Source: Clostridium hydrogenum (GTDB taxonomy: Bacteria; Bacillota; Clostridia; Clostridiales; Clostridiaceae). From it: a stretch of 64,000 nucleotides of DNA. The number at the start of each line of letters is the position of its first letter. Positions within the stretch are counted from its first letter, which is position 1. Location: positions 752,016-816,015 of the forward strand of contig NZ_JAEACT010000002.1 in assembly GCF_021432385.1 (NCBI RefSeq). The letters run 5' to 3'. Of the stretch, positions 1 through 7,875 are shown piece by piece. The notes below the pieces were generated by a model. That model searched no databases. It had not been told where the DNA came from and saw only the letters and a list, made by a program, of their open reading frames with translations. Made by a program: the position numbers and the translations under genes.

Positions 1-155
1 ATAATAAATACTAACCCTTACTTTAATATTATACCAACCTTTTTTTTCAATAAAATAAACTATAATTTAATTTTATGTTAACTAAAGATATACTAATTGA
101 AACAGTATACATACACAGTGAATTTTTAGTCATTTAAACGTATACACAAGTATAA

Positions 156-965
156 TTATACATTGTGCTGCTGTAAGCTGTCAAATGCTTTATAGTACAA
201 TTTATCTGTAATATCTGTTAATTTTTCCGAGCCATTTCCAAGTATTCTCACTATTATACCAAATTTAAAGCTAATACTTACACCAAAGTCTATATCAGCA
301 TATTCAGAAAGCACTTCCTCAAGTGACGTTTTAAATTTTTCATTTATATTTTTATTCACTATTATCATATTCGCCTGATGAGTAAATTGTCCATAAAGCC
401 CCATACTATTTAACTTCTGTTCATTTGGCTTTAAAACAGTATTGTCCATAAAAATTAACTTACTATCAAAAAATATTTTTGTCCTTGATTTAAAACTTTT
501 AAAACTAAAAACTTCATTTCTCTTGTATCGTCCACAAGAAATTATTTCTCTAAATATGAGATTACAATTTTTAGACAGCCTTATATCTGTTTCACCTCTA
601 AAATCGGAATGCTCATAAGGCATAGTTGGCTTTAACATATATGCTAAAGTACAGTTTTCCTCCATAGTAATATTTACTTTTTGAGCTGCAAACCCTGTAT
701 TCATTTTAAAAATTTTGCTGTAAGCTTGGGAATAAAGTTCTAAGTTAGACCCCTTTCCCATATTTACAGTTATACTATAGTCATCACCTTCAAGAACACC
801 AGGTGATACATTTACAAGACATAATCTCATAATGTTATTTTCACCATAAAAAGGTTTTAAAAGCTTAAAAGGAGGTGTAAAATAACTATCACTAACTACC
901 GTCTTTTCATTTTTTACTTTTGTTTCAAGTTTAAGTACACTTTCTTTGCTATAATAATTCATCAT
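156..965 (-). CDS. ureD: Urease accessory protein UreD (UreH)
   Basis: This 269-aa protein matches the UreD/UreH family in length and in conserved stretches such as [10 protein letters not shown] near residue 34 and the [15 protein letters not shown] region in the middle. UreD is the scaffold that docks on apo-urease and recruits UreF and UreG for nickel delivery to the active site. It is the last gene of the urease operon. Its ATG overlaps the ureG stop codon as ATGA, which implies translational coupling; a second in-frame ATG follows directly, so the first residue could be either. Downstream (1-155) I see only AT-rich non-coding sequence without a convincing terminator. The identification rests on the unbroken ureABCEFG context plus family-like sequence. 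Confidence 0.93.
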   Translation of the reverse strand: MMNYYSKESVLKLETKVKNEKTVVSDSYFTPPFKLLKPFYGENNIMRLCLVNVSPGVLEGDDYSITVNMGKGSNLELYSQAYSKIFKMNTGFAAQKVNITMEENCTLAYMLKPTMPYEHSDFRGETDIRLSKNCNLIFREIISCGRYKRNEVFSFKSFKSRTKIFFDSKLIFMDNTVLKPNEQKLNSMGLYGQFTHQANMIIVNKNINEKFKTSLEEVLSEYADIDFGVSISFKFGIIVRILGNGSEKLTDITDKLYYKAFDSLQQHNV

Positions 966-1570
966 AAATCCTCTAATAAAACATTTTTCTTAATCCAATT
1001 TATAACTTCCTGAAGCCCTTTTTTTTCATTTAAATTTGTAAATATAAAAGGTTTATTTCCTCTCATTTTCTTAGAATCCCTTTCCATAACTTCAAGACTC
1101 GCTCCAACATATGGTGCAAGGTCAATTTTATTAATTACAAGTAAATCTGAACGCGTAACTCCAGGGCCACCTTTTCTTGGAATCTTATCACCCTCTGAAA
1201 CATCTATTACATATATAGTTGCATCTGCAAGTTCTGGACTGAAGGTTGCTGAAAGATTGTCTCCACCACTTTCTATAAATACAATCTCTATGTCAGTAAA
1301 TTTTTTTACAAGTTCATCTACTGCCTCAAGATTCATTGATGCATCCTCTCTTATAGCTGTATGTGGGCACCCACCTGTTTCTACACCTATTATTCTTTCA
1401 GCAGGAAGTACACTATTTTTAGTTAAAAACTCTGCATCCTCCTTTGTATATATATCATTAGTTACAACACCTATGCTGTAATCCTTACTCATTTCTCTTG
1501 TAAGTTTTTCAATTAACGCAGTTTTACCTGAACCAACAGGCCCTGCTATTCCAATTCTAACGTAACTCAT
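962..1570 (-). CDS. ureG: Urease accessory GTPase UreG
   Basis: UreG is the SIMIBI-class GTPase that hydrolyses GTP during nickel insertion into urease. The 202-aa length is normal. The P-loop GPVGSGKT occupies residues 10-17, the metal-binding CPH motif ([11 protein letters not shown]) is present in the middle, and the guanine-specificity NKID motif follows later. The ATG is preceded by a strong AAGGAGG at good spacing. The stop overlaps the ureD start. A roughly 200-bp repeat lies between this gene and ureF, so unlike the rest of the operon these two genes are not tightly packed. Confidence 0.97.
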   Translation of the reverse strand: MSYVRIGIAGPVGSGKTALIEKLTREMSKDYSIGVVTNDIYTKEDAEFLTKNSVLPAERIIGVETGGCPHTAIREDASMNLEAVDELVKKFTDIEIVFIESGGDNLSATFSPELADATIYVIDVSEGDKIPRKGGPGVTRSDLLVINKIDLAPYVGASLEVMERDSKKMRGNKPFIFTNLNEKKGLQEVINWIKKNVLLEDL

Positions 1571-1588
1571 GTTTCCTCCTTAATCAAT

Positions 1589-1788
1589 TCACAGTTCACA
1601 ATGCACAATTCACAATGAAGGTTAATTTTCTGTTTCCACAGAAAATTTAAAAACTTAATGTGCTCCGCCCAAACCTGCAATATTTCTTCAGCGAAGCTGA
1701 AATTATAAATTTAAAGGTTTCTCCGACGCAAGGAAGAGAAACCCACCTTCTCTGTACTCTGTACTTTGTACTTTGTACTCTGTCTCCT
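1589..1788. repeat. Heptad-flanked multi-hairpin repeat, copy A
   Basis: This fills the ureF-ureG gap. The left end is a run related to CACAATG; the right end is tandem TGTACTC/TGTACTT heptads that stop two bases short of the ureF stop codon. Inside are hairpins: TTTTCTGT/ACAGAAAA, TTCAGC-gaa-GCTGAA and GGTTTCTC/GAGAAACC. Related copies lie at 2950-3157, 9420-9545, 11343-11618, 12178-12382 and 24682-24762. No open frame or transposase is present. Confidence 0.85.
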
Positions 1789-1789
1789 A

Positions 1790-2482
1790 TCATGACATGT
1801 ACAGTCTCGAATATAAGTTTTCATGCTGCATTGCCTTTATATCAAAACCAATAGTACATCTTCCAAGATCATCTATATCTAACTCATTTATTTCCTCGGC
1901 TATATTTTTTAATAATTCACTACACTCAAAGAGTATAAGCTGTCCTTCCATTTGTCCAAGTGGAATAAGCTTTGCACAATTATTCACTATGCAAGATGCA
2001 GAATTATACAAATATGCACTTATACTTTCCATTTTATCAATTCCATATTCAGCGCAAAAAACACCAAATACAATACTGTGTTGACCTCTACACTTACCTT
2101 CTTTTATAAGTTCAGCATATTTTAAAAGCATATCTTTTTTATCGAAGGTTTCTGAAATTCTTAAAAACCTTGCACACATTTTGGCGCTTCCTTCTTTAAT
2201 TTCCCGCGGTGCCTTAAGTGCATAAAGCATTTCATCAAGTTCTACTAGCTTATTAATATCCTTTTCCAGCGTATATTCATAAGCCAGCTTAAGTGCAAGA
2301 ACATCAGTATACTTTATTCCATATGAAAGCATATTATGAAGATACTCCTTAGCTGTTTCCTTATCTTTAACTATTCCATTTTGAACATAGGTTTCAAGAC
2401 CATTTGATTGAGTGTATGCTCCTATTGGAAATATCGAATCAGCTACTTGAAGCAGCGTAAAAAAAGTATTATTCATGTTCAT
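1790..2482 (-). CDS. ureF: Urease accessory protein UreF
   Basis: UreF binds UreD on the apo-urease surface and acts with UreG in metallocentre assembly. The protein begins MNMNNTFFTLLQVADSIFPI, the usual UreF opening, followed by GAYTQSNGLE. The open frame extends further upstream into ureE, but the conserved family start is at 2482 or, two codons later, 2476; both overlap the ureE 3' end by 8-14 bases. I see no good Shine-Dalgarno sequence, so translation is probably coupled to ureE. The length from 2482 is 230 aa, typical of the family. Confidence 0.94.
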   Translation of the reverse strand: MNMNNTFFTLLQVADSIFPIGAYTQSNGLETYVQNGIVKDKETAKEYLHNMLSYGIKYTDVLALKLAYEYTLEKDINKLVELDEMLYALKAPREIKEGSAKMCARFLRISETFDKKDMLLKYAELIKEGKCRGQHSIVFGVFCAEYGIDKMESISAYLYNSASCIVNNCAKLIPLGQMEGQLILFECSELLKNIAEEINELDIDDLGRCTIGFDIKAMQHENLYSRLYMS

Positions 2483-2933
2483 GCTGGTGATGATGAGAAT
2501 GCTTGTGACACTCAACTCCATTAACAAGCTTTCTCATTTCCTTTTTAGGATTAAAGCCTTTTTTGTCTAAAAGCTCCATTAGCGGTTTTTCATATGGAAT
2601 CATTATACTACCTTCTGTTAAAAATAATGGTACATGTTGATTTCCTATTTCATAACACATGGTTCCCATATCAACCATACTCTTAGGCTCAATTAATATA
2701 ACTTCACTTTCAGGAATATTTACAGCTATAATTTCACTGTCATCCATATATAATATATCTCCATCATTTATTTTTCTATGCTCAGAAAGCCTTATTCCTA
2801 TTTCCTTTCCAAGCGAACTATCCTTTTTTAGTATTTTCTTATTTACTTCATACCACTCAATATCAATAGTATCGAGCTTTCTACCTTTTACATCTATATC
2901 GTGCAAATTGCCAAGTATTTTTTCTATTATCAA
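2469..2933 (-). CDS. ureE: Urease nickel metallochaperone UreE
   Basis: UreE is the dimeric nickel donor of the urease maturation complex. The 154-aa protein has a His-rich C-terminus (HKHSHHHQHEHE), which in this family binds additional nickel; many UreE proteins lack such a tail. The start is TTG at 2933, chosen because AGAGGGG lies about nine bases upstream. Repeat copy B separates it from ureC, so its ribosome-binding site lies just outside the repeat border. Confidence 0.95.
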   Translation of the reverse strand: MIIEKILGNLHDIDVKGRKLDTIDIEWYEVNKKILKKDSSLGKEIGIRLSEHRKINDGDILYMDDSEIIAVNIPESEVILIEPKSMVDMGTMCYEIGNQHVPLFLTEGSIMIPYEKPLMELLDKKGFNPKKEMRKLVNGVECHKHSHHHQHEHE

Positions 2934-2949
2934 AACTTCAACCCCTCTT

Positions 2950-3157
2950 AGGCAGAGTACAGATTACAGAGTACAAAGTACAGTGATGGTTAATTTTCCG
3001 CTAAAGCCGAAAATTTAAAAATTTAATGGGCTATCGCCCAAACCTATTCCATATTTTCTTCAGCGGAGCTGAAGCTATATATTTAAAGATTTATCTGACG
3101 CAAGGAAGATAAATCATCCTTCACTGTACTCTGTACTCTGTACTTTGTACTCTGATT
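2950..3157. repeat. Heptad-flanked multi-hairpin repeat, copy B
   Basis: This is the second copy inside the urease operon, between ureC and ureE. It has CAGAGTA-type heptads on the left and TACTCTG-type heptads on the right, with hairpins GGGC-tatc-GCCC, CTTCAGC-gga-GCTGAAG and GATTTATCT/AGATAAATC. The last stem differs from copy A at several positions but both sides change together. The right border stops about seven bases from the ureC stop codon. Confidence 0.87.
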
Positions 3158-3164
3158 TAATATC

Positions 3165-4883
3165 TTAAAATAAAAAGTATCTCTGTCCTAAAGCTACTTC
3201 TTCAATTGGCTTACAGGTTATTCTTTCCCCATCCACTTTTACTTCATAAGTTTCTGGGTCAACATCTATTTTAGGGCATTTGTCATTTAATATCATATCT
3301 TTTTTACCTATATTTCTGCAATCCTGTACAGGATATACAAGCTTATCAAGATGTAATTTTTTTATGTTACCATTTTTAATTGATTCCTTTGAAACAAAAG
3401 TTATGGATGTCTTTCCCTTTGCCTTTCCAAAAGCACCGAACATATTTCTATAAAATACAGGTTGTGGTGTTGGAATCGACGCATTAGGATCACCCATTTT
3501 TGCTGCAGTTATAAAGCCGCCTTTTATTACCATCTCTGGCTTAACCCCAAACATTGCTGGTTTCCATAAAACTAAATCTGCAAACTTTCCTGCTTCAATT
3601 GATCCAACGTATTTTGATATTCCATGAGTTATAGCTGGGTTTATAGTGTATTTTGCAATGTATCTTCTAACTCTAAAATTATCATTATCTCCTGTTTCTT
3701 CTTTTAAAGCACCCCTTTGCTTCTTCATCTTATCAGCAGTCTGCCAAGTTCTTATTATAACCTCTCCAACTCTTCCCATAGCTTGAGAATCTGAACTAAG
3801 CATACTAAAAACCCCCATATCGTGAAGAATGTCTTCTGCAGCTATTGTTTCTGGTCTAATTCTTGAATCTGCAAAAGCCACGTCTTCTGGAACTTTACTG
3901 TCTAAGTGATGACATACCATAAGCATATCTAAATGCTCATCTATAGTATTCACAGTATATGGTCTTGTTGGATTAGTTGAAGATGGCAACACATTTGGGA
4001 AAGCTGCTGCCTTCATTATATCAGGGGCATGACCTCCACCAGCACCTTCTGTATGGTAAGTATGAATAGTCCTTCCCTTTATTGCATTCATAGTATCTTC
4101 TACAAACCCACCTTCGTTAAGCGTATCTGTATGTATTGCAACTTGAACATCATATTTATCAGCTACAGTAAGACATGTATCTATTGCCTTTGGTGTACTT
4201 CCCCAATCTTCATGAAGCTTAAGTCCCATAGCCCCAGCTTCTATTTGTTCCTCAAGTGCTTTTTCTGATGAACAATTTCCCTTTCCTAAAAATCCTAAGT
4301 TCATAGGAAAAGCTTCTGCTGCTTCAAGCATTTTTTCAATGTACCATGATCCTGTTGTACATGTTGTCGCATTGGTTCCATCCGCAGGTCCAGTTCCCCC
4401 TCCTATCATTGTTGTTATTCCACTATATAAAGCAGTCTCTATTTGCTGTGGAGATATAAAATGTATATGTGAATCTATTCCTCCAGCTGTAACTATAAGT
4501 CCCTCTCCGGCTAAAGCCTCTGTTGCTGCTCCAACTATCATATTAGGAGTTACTCCATCCATTATAGAAGGGTTTCCTGCCTTACCTATAGAAACAATTT
4601 TTCCGTCCTTTATTCCTATATCAGCCTTTACAATTCCCCAGTAATCTATTATAAGTGCATTTGTTATCACTAAATCGAGAACACCTTGATTTCTTGCTGC
4701 AACTGCTGACTGTCCCATACCATCTCTTAAAGTTTTTCCGCCGCCAAACTTACACTCTTCTCCGTATACAGTATAATCCTTTTCAACTTCAACTATAAGA
4801 TCTGTATCTGCAAGTCTTACCTTATCTCCTGTAGTTGGTCCATACATATTTACATAATCGTGGCCCGAAATCTTAAAACTCAT
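3165..4883 (-). CDS. ureC: Urease alpha subunit UreC
   Basis: This is the catalytic subunit of the nickel urease that hydrolyses urea to ammonia and carbamate in the cytoplasm. All active-site residues are visible with a constant +5 offset from Klebsiella numbering: nickel ligands H139 and H141 (SHIHF), the carbamylated lysine K222 (GLKLHEDWG), H251, H277 and D365 (SSDSQAMG), and the flap histidine H325 (MVCHHLD). The 572-aa length is standard. Its ATG directly abuts the ureB stop codon. Nothing in the sequence suggests inactivation. Confidence 0.99.
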   Translation of the reverse strand: MSFKISGHDYVNMYGPTTGDKVRLADTDLIVEVEKDYTVYGEECKFGGGKTLRDGMGQSAVAARNQGVLDLVITNALIIDYWGIVKADIGIKDGKIVSIGKAGNPSIMDGVTPNMIVGAATEALAGEGLIVTAGGIDSHIHFISPQQIETALYSGITTMIGGGTGPADGTNATTCTTGSWYIEKMLEAAEAFPMNLGFLGKGNCSSEKALEEQIEAGAMGLKLHEDWGSTPKAIDTCLTVADKYDVQVAIHTDTLNEGGFVEDTMNAIKGRTIHTYHTEGAGGGHAPDIMKAAAFPNVLPSSTNPTRPYTVNTIDEHLDMLMVCHHLDSKVPEDVAFADSRIRPETIAAEDILHDMGVFSMLSSDSQAMGRVGEVIIRTWQTADKMKKQRGALKEETGDNDNFRVRRYIAKYTINPAITHGISKYVGSIEAGKFADLVLWKPAMFGVKPEMVIKGGFITAAKMGDPNASIPTPQPVFYRNMFGAFGKAKGKTSITFVSKESIKNGNIKKLHLDKLVYPVQDCRNIGKKDMILNDKCPKIDVDPETYEVKVDGERITCKPIEEVALGQRYFLF

Positions 4884-5255
4884 TTATTCCGCCCCCTTAA
4901 AGTCTAATTCTTTAGCACTTTTAAAGCTTTTTTCCCTTACCTTTTCATCACTTATACAACCTTCAGTAAGTCCGCTAAAACCATGTATTTCCTTATTTCC
5001 ACTTACTTCGACAAGCGTAACATCCTTTTCTTCTCCCGGTTCAAATCTTACTGCCGTTCCAGAGGCTATATCCAGTCTCATTCCAAAAGCAGCTTTTCTA
5101 TCGAATTCAAGTGCCTTATTAACTTCAAAAAAGTGAAAATGCGAACCAACTTGAATTGGTCTATCTCCTGTATTTGAAACTGTAATCTTTTCAGTTCTTT
5201 TTCCTTCGTTACAAACTATCTCTTTATTTTTTATTATAATTTCACCAGGTATCAT
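4884..5255 (-). CDS. ureB: Urease beta subunit UreB
   Basis: This structural subunit begins [13 protein letters not shown] and contains the hallmark [17 protein letters not shown], followed by [14 protein letters not shown]. The 123-aa length is slightly longer than the usual 100-110, with an extended C-terminus. UreA, UreB and UreC are separate polypeptides here, as in most Gram-positive bacteria. It sits 15 bases after ureA and abuts ureC, consistent with a single transcript giving equal subunit amounts. Confidence 0.98.
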   Translation of the reverse strand: MIPGEIIIKNKEIVCNEGKRTEKITVSNTGDRPIQVGSHFHFFEVNKALEFDRKAAFGMRLDIASGTAVRFEPGEEKDVTLVEVSGNKEIHGFSGLTEGCISDEKVREKSFKSAKELDFKGAE

Positions 5256-5270
5256 ATACTATTAAACCTC

Positions 5271-5573
5271 CTATCTGATTGGATTATGTACTGTTACAAG
5301 TTTAGTACCATCCTTAAAGGTTGCTTCTATCTGAACTTCTGTAACCATACTAGCTACACCTTCCATAACCTCTTCTTCTGTTAAAATTTTAGTGCCATAT
5401 TGCATAAGTTCACTTACACTTTTGCCATCTCTCGCTGCTTCCATTAACTCTGAGCTTATAAGTGCTATGGCCTCTGGATAATTTAACTTAAGACCTCTTT
5501 CCTTTCTTTGTTTAGCAAGTTCACCGGCGTAATGAAGCATTAATTTTTCCATTTCCTTAGGTGTTAGATGCAT
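5271..5573 (-). CDS. ureA: Urease gamma subunit UreA
   Basis: This is the small structural subunit, beginning [20 protein letters not shown], exactly the family opening, and 100 aa long as usual. An in-frame ATG four codons upstream (5585) is rejected as the start because the AAAGGA ribosome-binding site lies immediately against it, whereas it is 12 bases from the MHLTPKE start. It is the first gene of the operon. The 5' leader upstream contains strong inverted repeats (5619-5710) and a promoter-like pair at 5960-5987. Confidence 0.98.
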   Translation of the reverse strand: MHLTPKEMEKLMLHYAGELAKQRKERGLKLNYPEAIALISSELMEAARDGKSVSELMQYGTKILTEEEVMEGVASMVTEVQIEATFKDGTKLVTVHNPIR

Positions 5574-5618
5574 ATATAAAAACATTCCTTTCTTTTACAT
5601 ATTTATTCAAGTTGTAGA

Positions 5619-5710
5619 GTTACCGACTCAACTATTAAGTTATACATGCCTCATAATTCTTAGAACATAGTATTTTGAAACATGTATAATTTAAGTTTCG
5701 GTACGGTAAC
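5619..5710 (-). promoter_or_regulatory. Structured 5' leader of the urease operon (candidate)
   Basis: On the minus strand GTTACCG (5710-5704) can pair with CGGTAAC (5625-5619), enclosing a second 14-bp stem of TTAAATTATACATG (5694-5681) with CATGTATAACTTAA (5648-5635), which has one mismatch. The structure ends about 45 bases before the ureA start. It does not match any riboswitch consensus I can recall. Whether it is a sensor, a protein site or a simple mRNA-stabilising fold cannot be decided from one sequence. Confidence 0.5.
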
Positions 5711-5886
5711 CCTTTATGAATATAAATAAAAGTTAAGCTAGCATATAAATAAAACTCTTCAACTAATAAAATTCAATTTTACAAAAGTGCTTTAATGCAT
5801 AACATTTTGATACAATTAAATTTTAAGTTTCAGACCTTCTATCTATAAAACCATCTTAACTTCAAATCCAAAATTAAAAATAGCGC

Positions 5887-5914
5887 AAAAATGTATCGAA
5901 TATTTATACATTTT
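5887..5914 (-). other. Hairpin early in the urease leader
   Basis: AAAATGTAT and ATACATTTT form a 9-bp stem with a 10-base loop, about 40 bases after the predicted transcription start. Only a short T run follows on the minus strand, so it is at best a weak attenuator. Confidence 0.35.
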
Positions 5915-5959
5915 ATTAAAATCAACCACTGTTTTTTATTAATGTAACATTTCAATTTA

Positions 5960-5987
5960 ATTTTATCATTATTTTATTAAAAGTCAA
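5960..5987 (-). promoter_or_regulatory. Predicted sigma-A promoter of the urease operon
   Basis: On the minus strand TTGACT (5987-5982) is followed after 16 bases by TAAAAT (5965-5960), a good housekeeping promoter facing ureA. This gives a leader of nearly 400 bases. The rest of 5586-6197 is AT-rich and holds no coding sequence I can support. A nearly identical promoter block lies at 7013-7040. Confidence 0.55.
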
Positions 5988-6197
5988 TAGACTTACCTTG
6001 TACAACCATTTCACATAACACAATTAATATTTATATAATAAATAAATTAGTATATTTTACTTTATTTTAACAATAATTTACATAGTCTTAATATTCATTT
6101 GGCTATAATATCATATATTAATAAATAGATTATGCTTTAAAAGAATCTACTAAAGGAAGCTCCATGCAAAATTTAAGTATAGAGAGGAGTTAACTTA

Positions 6198-6650
6198 ATG
6201 CCAACAAATGAAAACAACGAATATGTAAATAAAAGAAATTTTTTTAGGGTATACCTTCGCACCCCACTCTGTGCGGAAATATCAATTATAAGTGTAAACG
6301 GCAAATCAGTTAAAACAAAACCAAGTAATATTTGCATTCTCGATATTGGTATTGGTGGAGTAAAATTTCGTTCTAAATTAAAACTACCAATAGGAAATAA
6401 TGTACTTTATGAGTTTAAAATGAAGTTCCTACATACAAACTACTCTTTTGATGGTACCATAGTTCGTAATATTGAAAATGATACTGGCGAAATCTTTTAT
6501 GGCGCAGCTTTTATAATTATGGAAGATTATACCTCAAACTACTTCAAAGCATTAAATGATTTGGCATTAGTTATTAAACGAAACATTTCTGATCATGGTT
6601 GTGAATTTTGTGAACCCCAAAAATGTCCTATAAAATCAAATAAAAATTGA
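6198..6650 (+). CDS. PilZ domain protein (c-di-GMP receptor)
   Basis: This 150-aa protein carries the PilZ signature: RNFFR at residues 13-17 (RxxxR) and DIGIGG at 49-54 (the D/NxSxxG strand, here with I in place of S). PilZ proteins bind cyclic di-GMP and control motility, polysaccharide or other surface functions through a partner. The C-terminus adds a Cys-containing tail (CEFCEPQKCP) that might bind metal or form disulfides. The start is supported by GAGAGGAG ten bases upstream. It stands alone; a GGDEF protein at 16084-17874 could supply the ligand, but no physical link is implied. Confidence 0.85.
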   Translation: MPTNENNEYVNKRNFFRVYLRTPLCAEISIISVNGKSVKTKPSNICILDIGIGGVKFRSKLKLPIGNNVLYEFKMKFLHTNYSFDGTIVRNIENDTGEIFYGAAFIIMEDYTSNYFKALNDLALVIKRNISDHGCEFCEPQKCPIKSNKN

Positions 6651-6671
6651 TAGGACATTATATCCTATCAA
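6647..6671 (+). terminator. Hairpin after the PilZ gene
   Basis: TTGATAGGA, a seven-base loop and TCCTATCAA form a perfect 9-bp stem that overlaps the stop codon of the PilZ gene. No T run follows, so it may protect the 3' end rather than terminate by itself. Confidence 0.5.
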
Positions 6672-7012
6672 TCTCGGTTGCATATTTATCTAAAATATAA
6701 ACTATAATTCATAAAAAATAAGGGCTATCCATTCCTAGTGAAATCAGTTCAACTAAATCTATTTATGCACCATAATACTTATAATCCATAAACATATTAA
6801 GTTTAACATTGATTGCACCTAGTTAGGGGTTTAGGTAGTTAAAGAAACATGAATAAAATTTTTTAAGAGTTAAAATAAGAGTTTATAAATCATTAGCATT
6901 AGCATTTTTTTTTTAGATAGCCCATTATTGCATATTTATTTATATTTTTGAATATTGTTATCAAATTAATAAAATCATTTCTGTATTTTTATCAATTTAA
7001 TATTATATTTTG
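6672..7012. other. Non-coding region with long-range complementary arms
   Basis: No credible open frame is visible on either strand. GGGCTATC at 6722-6729 is complementary to GATAGCCC at 6916-6923, and a run of ten T lies just before the second arm. The predicted leftward promoter at 7013-7040 would transcribe this stretch on the minus strand. It could be a small RNA, but the stem is only 8 bp across about 190 bases. Confidence 0.3.
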
Positions 7013-7040
7013 ATTTTAACATTATTTTGATAAAAGTCAA
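7013..7040 (-). promoter_or_regulatory. Predicted leftward promoter between the PilZ and RiPP genes
   Basis: On the minus strand TTGACT (7040-7035) is followed after 16 bases by TAAAAT (7018-7013). A 24-base window around it matches the urease promoter block at 5968-5991 at 22 positions. No minus-strand gene follows it, so it would make a non-coding transcript or one antisense to the PilZ gene. Confidence 0.45.
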
Positions 7041-7070
7041 TAGATATTATTAAATAATTTAATTTTTTTG

Positions 7071-7118
7071 GCTATGTTTTAAATAAGTATTGATTTTCAC
7101 ACTTATTTAAAACATAGC
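7071..7118. repeat. 18-bp stem hairpin element, copy 1
   Basis: GCTATGTTTTAAATAAGT and its exact reverse complement flank a 12-base loop. On the plus strand a T-rich stretch follows. A degenerate copy with the same left arm and the loop motif ATTTTCAC lies at 33781-33827. Confidence 0.7.
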
Positions 7119-7455
7119 TTTCTTTATTATGTTAGTCTATTTTTAATCTTAAACTAATTTATTACTCTGTACCCAACTTAAATTGATTGTTATTGAAAAA
7201 TACACTTTTATTAATATTAGTCCCATATTTTTATTATATTATTTATTTTTTATAAAATTTATTATTAATAAGGAGGATTTTACAAAAATATAAAGAATAT
7301 ATAATTATATAGTTATTTTACCTTTATATGTTATAAAGTAAATTGCTATATTTTAAAATATTAAAACAGTCTATTAATGACTTATTATTTTATAGAAAAT
7401 ATAAAGCCGTTAATTATAAAAATTTATGATAATTAAAAGAAAGGAGGGATAAGTT

Positions 7456-7578
7456 ATGAATACTTCTGAAAATCAAGTACAAGAACTTCCTACAGAATTA
7501 TTAGAACAAATGAACGCTGAAGAACTTATAAGCCCATGTATATGCAAGCGTTTCAGCGTTGGTGAGGGACCATGGTAA
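7456..7578 (+). CDS. RiPP precursor peptide 1 (40 aa)
   Basis: This short gene has a strong ribosome-binding site (AAAGGAGGG) and encodes 40 aa. Residues 1-24 form an acidic leader (containing QVQELPTELLEQMNAEEL) that is identical to the next peptide except at residue 5. The predicted core begins after EEL and reads ISPCICKRFSVGEGPW. Conserved with peptide 2 are C28, C30, R32, G36, G38, P39 and an aromatic residue at 40. A radical SAM/SPASM protein lies 300 bases downstream, so a modified peptide is likely. I do not recognise the family with certainty; it resembles the Cys-containing peptides paired with SPASM maturases in clostridia. Confidence 0.82.
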   Translation: MNTSENQVQELPTELLEQMNAEELISPCICKRFSVGEGPW

Positions 7579-7619
7579 AAAATTTACCCTATAATAATTA
7601 AAGGAAAGAGGGATAAGTT

Positions 7620-7754
7620 ATGAATACTTCTAAAAATCAAGTACAAGAACTTCCTACAGAATTATTAGAACAAATGAATGCCGAAGAACTTTCAACTTCA
7701 TGTAAATGTGCACGTAATCGTCCTGGTGCAGGACCATTTCAAAAAAATCATTAA
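7620..7754 (+). CDS. RiPP precursor peptide 2 (44 aa)
   Basis: This is a tandem paralogue of peptide 1, offset by 164 bases, and shares the AGAGGGATAAGTT 5' flank. The leader matches in 23 of 24 residues; the core diverges (STSCKCARNRPGAGPFQKNH) but keeps C28, C30, R32, G36, G38, P39 and an aromatic F40, then adds four residues. The contrast of a frozen leader and a variable core with fixed Cys, Gly and Pro positions is what one expects when a single maturase recognises several substrates. Confidence 0.82.
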   Translation: MNTSKNQVQELPTELLEQMNAEELSTSCKCARNRPGAGPFQKNH

Positions 7755-7797
7755 TTATCTTAATACTAGGCTTTTAATAAAGTTACTTAAAACCATC

Positions 7798-7839
7798 AAT
7801 AAGGTATTGCATGCTTTTATAAGCATGTAGTACCTTATT
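7798..7839 (+). terminator. Hairpin between precursor genes and maturase
   Basis: AATAAGGTA and GCATGCTT pair with AAGCATG and TACCTTATT around a TTAT loop, followed by TTTGT. It sits between the second precursor gene and the radical SAM gene. It may act as a partial terminator that keeps the peptide transcript more abundant than the enzyme transcript. Confidence 0.6.
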
Positions 7840-7875
7840 TTGTAATACATATCAGTTATAAAGGAAGTGTTTAAT

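Noticed and set aside
5600..5730. Known riboswitch class in the urease leader (guanidine, NiCo, c-di-GMP, glutamine, fluoride)
   Set aside because: None of the conserved cores I remember can be placed on the two-stem fold; reported only as a structured leader.
7262..7300. AAGGAGGA ribosome-binding-like site at 7269 upstream of the RiPP precursors
   Set aside because: No ATG, GTG or TTG follows at usable distance; the next codons run into a stop within a dozen triplets. At most a decayed third precursor gene.
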